The notes under the pieces are model-generated. The model did no database searches. It had not been told where the DNA came from and was given only the letters and a program-made list of their open reading frames with translations. The translations under genes were made by a program, and so were the position numbers. Below, piece by piece: positions 58,701-64,000 of a stretch of 64,000 nt of DNA (within the stretch, counting starts at the first letter, position 1; every line of letters begins with the position of its first letter). The stretch is from Oxytricha trifallax (taxonomy: Eukaryota; Ciliophora; Spirotrichea; Sporadotrichida; Oxytrichidae). Location: NCBI GenBank assembly GCA_000711775.1, contig ARYC01000652.1, forward strand, positions 58,927 through 122,926, written 5' to 3'.

Positions 58701-58989
58701 CTATTTATAAAAAATAGAATTTTTATGCTTTAATGATTCTGAATTTACAGAATCGGAGTAAAGTAATAGTGAAAGATAAACTACTCTTAAATTAAAAAGA
58801 CTTTTATTTAAATGACATTTTTTTAATATACTTTTCCTCTGAATAAGACTATATTACAACTCTATAATTTTATGTTTTCATTAGCAACGTATCCTGAGAT
58901 AAAAAAATAAAACATCATCAAATTCAGCAATAGATAAAGTGGAAACATCTGTGAAGAAAACTCAAGGCCAAGTAATTGTGCAAAATAAA

Positions 58990-59108
58990 AAGAAAAATAG
59001 AATATTATAAATATTTGATTAAAATTAATAAGAATAGTAAAGATGACTAAGATGGTACCCTGTGTCCCTCACAAAAATTGTAAGTTAAAAAAACATATCT
59101 GAAATTAA
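58990..59108 (+). repeat. Dispersed module, copy 4 of 5 (truncated)
   Basis: GATTAAAATTAATAAGA, AAAGATGACTAAGATGG, CCCTCACAAAAATT, then GTAAGTTAAAAAAACATATC. Its right part is replaced by the inverted-repeat element starting at about 59109. Confidence 0.5.
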
Positions 59109-60303
59109 CTTTTTTATGGTGTTGTAGTCATTTTCGAACTGTGTTAACAATTGCGAACTGGGGTAACATGAGAGAATTATGGTAAAAATTTCGAGCTGTC
59201 GTAATATCTTCAATTTTTTGGTGGAGAAATCTGATTTCGGTAGTGAGCTAAGACCTCCCCTTAAATCCAACTAAATATATCTTGCTAGTGAGTTAATGAA
59301 TTAATTAATTCATCTTACATCGAATATCAACATTTCTGAAACTGTCAAACACGATTCTGATCACTAAATATTAATAATTACAAGATAATCTGTTAGCCAA
59401 ATTTATCAAAATAATTTTTTTGAGTAACATAATCAAAGATAAAATGGTAAAAGAATAGCAAATCATGTTTTAACAATTAATGTCAAGTTTTGCGGGTCGC
59501 TATGGATAAATTCTTTAATTTACACAGGCATTCTGAAGCAAAATAAAATGGCAGATAAATTTTGATGCTTGGTTTATTCGAAAAAGGAAGTCATAGATGT
59601 AAAACTTTTAATGTCCTGAATGAAGAACATAAATATTATAGGATAATTTTAAATATTTAAAGTAAGACATTATTTCCATACAGTTGGGTCGACAAGTTAT
59701 ATTACCATTTATTTAGAAAAACTTAAAATGAGTTATAAAGATGTAAATCTTAATATCAGAACTTTAAGTAACGAACACATGAACACAGTAATTTAATTGA
59801 AGGTCTTATGACATATATCTAATGCCAGTTCAAATATGTAAATAATAAATTATCAGGAAATCCAGAATAAATTGAGCCATATTTACTTGATGCTCTCTGG
59901 AGAAGAAATTTAGAATAATTAAAATAAAGTTTATAAATGTTTATAATATATTGTACAGACAATTAATATTAACATTAAATGAATATCAAGATATTAAATT
60001 TCAAACTTTATTAATCAAGTAACAAGTGAAATAGGTTAATTGAGTTACTGGGAAGCTTTTTCTGAAGCTTACTCACACTAGGAACTGTTGCCTCCTAGAC
60101 CCCCTGTAATTAATATTTTATCGTATTGCAACAATAGGTCCTGAACCTTGTGAACCATTGGGGTCTGCATCATTAAGTGCCCGCTTTGTTAATTATATTG
60201 TCAGCTCTCAAAAAAATTGAAAATATTTTGACGGTTCGCATTTGTTACCACAGTTCGCAATAAACACTTACAGTTCGCAATTGACTATAACGTCCCTTTT
60301 TTA
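59109..60303. mobile_element. 1.2 kb element with about 110-base terminal inverted repeats
   Basis: The left end at 59109-59220 and right end at 60207-60303 are imperfect inverted repeats. Each carries repeated TTGCGAACTG units with GTGGTAACA or GGGGTAACA and an inner TATCTTCAATTTTTT-like stretch. The interior is AT-rich and shows no convincing coding sequence. It is probably non-autonomous. It has landed at the T run of dispersed module copy 4. Confidence 0.6.
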
Positions 60304-60835
60304 GATGACCAACCTGGTAAGAGAGAGTTGGCTGAAGACATAGTATTCGCAGTGGAGATGAAGGAGTAATTTATGATAGCAATTCGATGATAAAGCTGAA
60401 AGAATACAACTATAAAATTATTGATGATAAATCTGTATTTAGATTTTCATTTTTGCTCATCACTATAAGTCTAATTAATTTTAATCAAATATTTATAATT
60501 TTCTATTTTTCTTTTCATTTTGCATAAATAATTGTCTTACTAGTAAATCCAAGATCTGGTAACTGCTCAGGCAAGAAATTCTAAGATGACTATTCACGGT
60601 AACATACGAGAGACTGGCTTGTCTTGAGAATAAAGTAATTGCTTGCAAAAAGCAAATACATGACCTCACTAGCAAAGAAGATAAGAAGAAATACATTGTA
60701 TATTTCAACAAGAATTTAACATTAGGTTAATATTTCACATTAGGTTAATATTACTCAAAATTAAAATACAAAGTTTAATACTTGAGGGTGACAAGAGAGG
60801 CTCAATCCAAGGCTTTACAGCTGTAAGATCATATA
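60304..60835 (+). pseudogene. Unknown coiled-coil coding segments
   Basis: Frames read GDEGVIYDSNSMIKLKEYNY and KIIDDKSVFRFS (60353-60450), then after an AT-rich gap TYERLACLENKVIACKKQIH and DLTSKEDKKKYIVYFNKNL (60605-60720). Charged helical composition is consistent with a small coiled-coil protein. No family recognised. Confidence 0.35.
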
Positions 60836-61013
60836 ACAACTTTTTATAGTACATCCTTTTTTAATATTAGATTTTTATTTACTTTTAATGAATAAAATTT
60901 AAACAAACCTAGTGAATTGATATCTACCGGGCTTCAAAAAGACAAAGAAGAAAAAATGGCAACAGACGTCAAGTTGTTGAAAATGCTAATAAATTTTTGC
61001 TGCGTTAATTGAG

Positions 61014-61298
61014 ATGAAATCAGCAAAAACTGTAGCCAAGCCAATTTAAACTTCACCTAAACCAGTTCATGAACTAACAAGACCAGCAGTACATGAATCA
61101 ACAAGACCAGTCCACACTGGAACCAGACCAGTCCACACAGAAACCAGACTTGCCCACTCTGAACACACCAAACACCCAGTTGAATCTATACTCATTTAGA
61201 TTGAAGCAACTGTCAAAAAGCAAGTTAAAAACTAAAACATTGAAAAGAAAGTTGGTCACAGACTTCTTTGGAATCTTAGACCACCCGCTTAAATTTGA
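61014..61298 (+). CDS. Small protein with VHExTRP repeats
   Basis: 94-codon frame from ATG 61014 to TGA 61296-61298. MKSAKTVAKPIQ is followed by four or five repeats of a seven-residue unit (VHELTRPA, VHESTRP, VHTGTRP, VHTETR), then a lysine-rich helix (IEATVKKQVKNQNIEKKVG). The DNA is much GC-richer than its neighbours because of CCAGTCCACAC-type repeats. A second plus frame over the same repeats gives NQQDQSTLEPDQST, so the coding frame is not certain. Function unknown. Confidence 0.4.
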
Positions 61299-61739
61299 GT
61301 TTAATTATGATTTTTAGATTAAAAATTTATAGTAACTTTCCGTTAAATTAAAGAAAAAAATCCAATTTCATTTTCAGCTACTAATATGATTGAAATAATA
61401 AATTAATATAGAGTTAAAAATATTCGATTAGGTCTGACAATTAAATATTTACCAATCTGATAATTTTATTCTAATAAGAATAAATTAATTTGCAATAAAA
61501 ACATCATCTCTCATATTTTCCAAATTAAAGGTTTTTTGAAATAACCTATACTCATATTCTCTTTTTAAAATTCACTTTTATTTGTTTCACATTTCTAAAA
61601 AGTAATTTGGCTTTATTTTACTTGATTTTAATTCATTATAAATTAAAATAAATAAATAAGTTTATTTTAAGCGAATATAATTATGAAAAATAAGTGGAAA
61701 TGTATAATTTAAAACGAAAATGAATTTTAATTAAAAGTA

Positions 61740-61890
61740 TTAGTATAGATAATTAAAGAAAATGGAATCATAAACAGCTTTATCATTTTAATATTGACCT
61801 TCGTACTTTGCTCCATCTGGCCACACTTACTTTGTTGTTCCCATCTTTTTCTCGCGTCACTTGAAATTTCGGTCAATTGACATCGCTAGT
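61740..61890 (-). pseudogene. MORN-repeat coding fragment
   Basis: Minus strand reads MGTTKQVWPDGAKYEGQYQN then DKAVYDSIFFN. The DGxxYxGQYxN pattern is one MORN repeat, a membrane-associated motif common in ciliates. Only one repeat is visible and the rest of the gene is absent. Confidence 0.4.
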
Positions 61891-62060
61891 CCTGCTGGTA
61901 AGTATTGCTGAAATAAAAGAATTTTAGATATGTTTTTTGTAACTTACAAATTTTAGTGAATGACCACCATCTTCACCAACACCATCTTAAGACTTCATTT
62001 TATTATAATTTATTATCAATTTAATTAATCAATTTCCTATTATAAATTATGAATATTATG
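61830..62060 (-). repeat. Dispersed module, copy 5 of 5
   Basis: Minus strand: TTATAATAGGAAATTGATTA, AAGATGGTGTTGGTG, CATTCACTAAAATTT, then GTAAGTTACAAAAAACATAT and TTTATTTCAG. Best match to copy 1 at its start and to copies 2 and 4 at the intron-like core. It abuts the MORN fragment. Confidence 0.5.
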
Positions 62061-62935
62061 TATTGTTGTTAATGAATAGGCTATTAACTACTAAAACATA
62101 TATGAATATAACTATTATAATATTAAATTAGAAATTATTTAATTAAATTAATCCAATTAAAAATCAACAATATTTTCTTAGATTGAATTTTAAATATTAC
62201 GTGTGTTTTGGAATTCGAAAAATAAAAAACATTTGACTTAAAAAATTAGTATGACATCTATCCTATTATCTGATTTCTTAAACTCGGATTATTACAAAAC
62301 CTTAGCATCTGATCTAAACAAATAAGATAATATTAAGCAAAGCAAATTTTTATTTTACTTTCCTTTCGTACTGATTGAGGTTCTCTCCATATTTGTGTGA
62401 ATGAGACATCACTCTCACAAGAAAACATTAGATTTATTATATTAAATCAATTTTAACACTCAAGAACCATGTTCATTTGCATAAGCAATATAATAATTAT
62501 TATTATTCTCAATAATTATTACCTAAATAGAGACAGAGTACCTCAATGAGTTGTATCAAGTTAATATTCATAATAAAGTCATATTGATTCAAACTAAATA
62601 TATTCTAAGAGCATATTTAATTTTTAATTATTCTATGTTTATAATAATTAAAATCATAGATAGTAGAATTGTTTAGTATTGACCATTAGAGTGTGATAAG
62701 TTTGGCAAATTCTAGTAGCATTTTAGTTTTTAACTTTAAATAAATGTGTTAAAATGTCAATTTATTTATAGAATTTATTAACTAATAAGGAAAATTATGA
62801 ATAAATCAGTATTATTAAATAATAAGCTTTCTCATATTTTGTAGAATTTTTCTTATTAAAATTAATAAGCAAATAAGGAATAATTTATATTTGTGTCTTT
62901 TTGCTAAAGCTATTTCAATACATGAACTAATAATG
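62061..62935. other. AT-rich intergenic stretch
   Basis: No gene or repeat that I can support; very A/T-rich. Confidence 0.4.
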
Positions 62936-63708
62936 AATTCATAAGGATAATCATCAGAATTTATATAGGGAGTATAATGAACATAGTATATTTTGAGGTG
63001 CTCAATGAAACTCTACAGCTTCTTTGCGCTCATTACAGCATACTCATCGTACCACTTTCTTGGCTGTAGCTACCCACTATTTTACAACTCCATCAGTCTT
63101 TTATAGGCATCTACTTCATCTAAGTGTGATATGAAAAACACTCCAGTTTGATTGTTAACGTATTTACAGCCACCTACTATATTGCAATTTACTAGCATAT
63201 GCTTGTTTAAACTCAATGCTTAGGTTATTAATCTTTGGGAGGCGTCGGAGACACTAGGAATAAATATTACTTTGGAGCGGCTGAAATATTAAAGGACATT
63301 TTCAAAGAAAGTCCATAAATGGTTTTACTACTATGTTATTTCTTTAATTTTTTGGAGTTAATCTGTCTTTTAAACTTAAACTATAATAATTAAAAATGAA
63401 AAAACCAGTTCTATAGAAAATAACTTTGCATAATAATTATCAATTTTAAGCTCAAGTTTACTAATATCTTTAAGTTAAGTTCCTTAGTCAACTAATAAAA
63501 GCTTTCAAGAGCAAGTGGCCAATTTCTAGTAGCATTACACCAATCAGATTTTCCTAAGTTAACATAAACTAATTTAAATTTCTTTTTAAGTTTTTGATCT
63601 ACTTCCTCCCCTAGATACCAAGCTTAAATCACATCCCAATTCAGATCAGATTCTGCAAAATTAATTCTTGGTTGAAAATTGCAAAAGTAGTCTCTGGTGT
63701 TTCTTGAA
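62936..63708 (-). pseudogene. Unknown minus-strand gene next to TBE F
   Basis: Two coding-like blocks. 63600-63440: ESDLNWDVIQAWYLGEEVDQ, LVYVNLGKSDWCN and RNWPLALESFYQLTKE. 63330-62936: ISAAPKQYLFLVSP, then after a frame change MLVNCNIVGGCKYVNNQTG, FFISHLDEVDAYKRLMELQ and KWYDEYAVMSAKKLQSFIEH. Composition is that of a globular protein. I cannot name the family. TBE F begins four bases upstream of the right block limit. Confidence 0.4.
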
Positions 63709-63712
63709 CATT

Positions 63713-64000
63713 CAAACCCCAAACCCTTTCAGTAGTTTGATTGAGTTTTTGATTGATAAAAGTAGACTATTAGTGCATACTTTATTAGGGTTTTAATAGG
63801 GTTTATGTAGGGGTTTAATGTTTAAATATTAGTAATTTAAGTGAGTATAACAAGCGAGTTTTTAAAATATCTCACACAAACATAAGTTTAGTGTCATGTG
63901 GCAGTTCTCTGAATTTTATCTTTCTAAGATGATGTTAAATTGTTTCTATTGTTTGTTAATTCTCTTAGCTTGGCTTGATAATAGTTGAGTATGCAAGTTC
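63713..64000 (-). mobile_element. TBE F: terminus and kinase-gene 3' end, continues beyond the window
   Basis: Terminus CAAACCCCAAACCC at 63713, preceded by ATT (63710-63712). Subterminal sequence matches TBE E in reverse. The kinase-gene 3' end reads HHLRKIKFRELPHDTKLMFV, ending TGA 63872-63874, the E/F-type C terminus; E has TAA at this codon. The rest lies outside the window. Confidence 0.8.
63872..64000 (-). CDS. TBE F kinase-type accessory protein, C-terminal part
   Basis: Open in one frame over the last 40 or so codons up to TGA 63872-63874. It is homologous to the C terminus of the TBE E remnant (RKIQFRELLHDTKLIFV) and more distantly to TBE B. The 5' portion is cut by the window edge, so integrity is unknown. 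Confidence 0.6.

Noticed and set aside
1-64000. Standard-code ORFs (for example 1462-1653, 10151-10417, 32703-32891, 36970-37170) as genes
   Set aside because: They are on the wrong strand or in the wrong frame relative to recognisable proteins, or are fragments cut by TAA/TAG codons that are glutamine here.
1-64000. rRNA, snRNA or other structural RNA genes
   Set aside because: No conserved rRNA or spliceosomal RNA segment was seen on either strand.

Overview
The window reads as germline (micronuclear) DNA of a hypotrich ciliate of the Oxytricha/Sterkiella type. The DNA is very AT-rich. Long reading frames appear only if TAA and TAG are read as glutamine and TGA is the sole stop; the 482-residue zinc-finger/kinase frame at 5795-7243 uses many TAA/TAG codons and ends in TGA. 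Transposons carry C4A4/G4T4 telomere-like ends flanked by ATT, the mark of telomere-bearing elements (TBE). Introns are tiny, and a tubulin-like gene is interrupted by short AT-rich segments bounded by direct-repeat pointers, as expected of internal eliminated sequences. Because TAA and TAG are sense codons, standard-code ORFs are mostly fragments of longer genes.

Layout. 1-9202: TBE A, open at the left edge. A 0.7 kb inverted-repeat element sits in its transposase gene, and a foldback element sits between its accessory genes. That foldback is itself split by the complete TBE B (3263-7382). 9206-17728: decayed MT-A70-like gene, a Tc1/mariner-like transposase head-to-head with an accessory-type gene, a glutamine-rich gene ending near a lone G4T4 run, and a calcineurin-like phosphatase pseudogene. 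17729-20362: heavily decayed TBE D. 20400-28420: histidine acid phosphatase-like, coiled-coil and GH31 glucosidase-like pseudogenes on the minus strand. 28526-30794: a small palindrome-ended element, a possible IS1595-like transposase remnant and a truncated second-type TBE (E). 30800-34090: a SecA-like ATPase gene, minus strand. 35780-44480: two head-to-tail GH31 copies, one split by complete TBE C (37543-41643). 45190-53700: unknown plus-strand gene, GDP-mannose pyrophosphorylase-like, acyl-CoA oxidase-like and beta-tubulin-like pseudogenes. 53975-61300: a guanylate-binding-protein-like gene and small unknown genes. 63713-64000: edge of TBE F.

Most cellular genes recognised here are broken by single-base indels, in-frame TGA codons (often where tryptophan, glycine or arginine is expected) or loss of catalytic residues. 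I read the window as a germline-limited region that collects transposons and decaying gene copies. The best-preserved frames are transposon accessory genes: the zinc-finger/kinase gene of TBE B and the two-intron 22-kDa-class gene of TBE C. In TBE B and C the transposase genes carry a shared premature TGA plus private frameshifts. A dispersed module of about 250 bp, in five copies, lies inside or between several of these genes and is not explained by any family I recognise.
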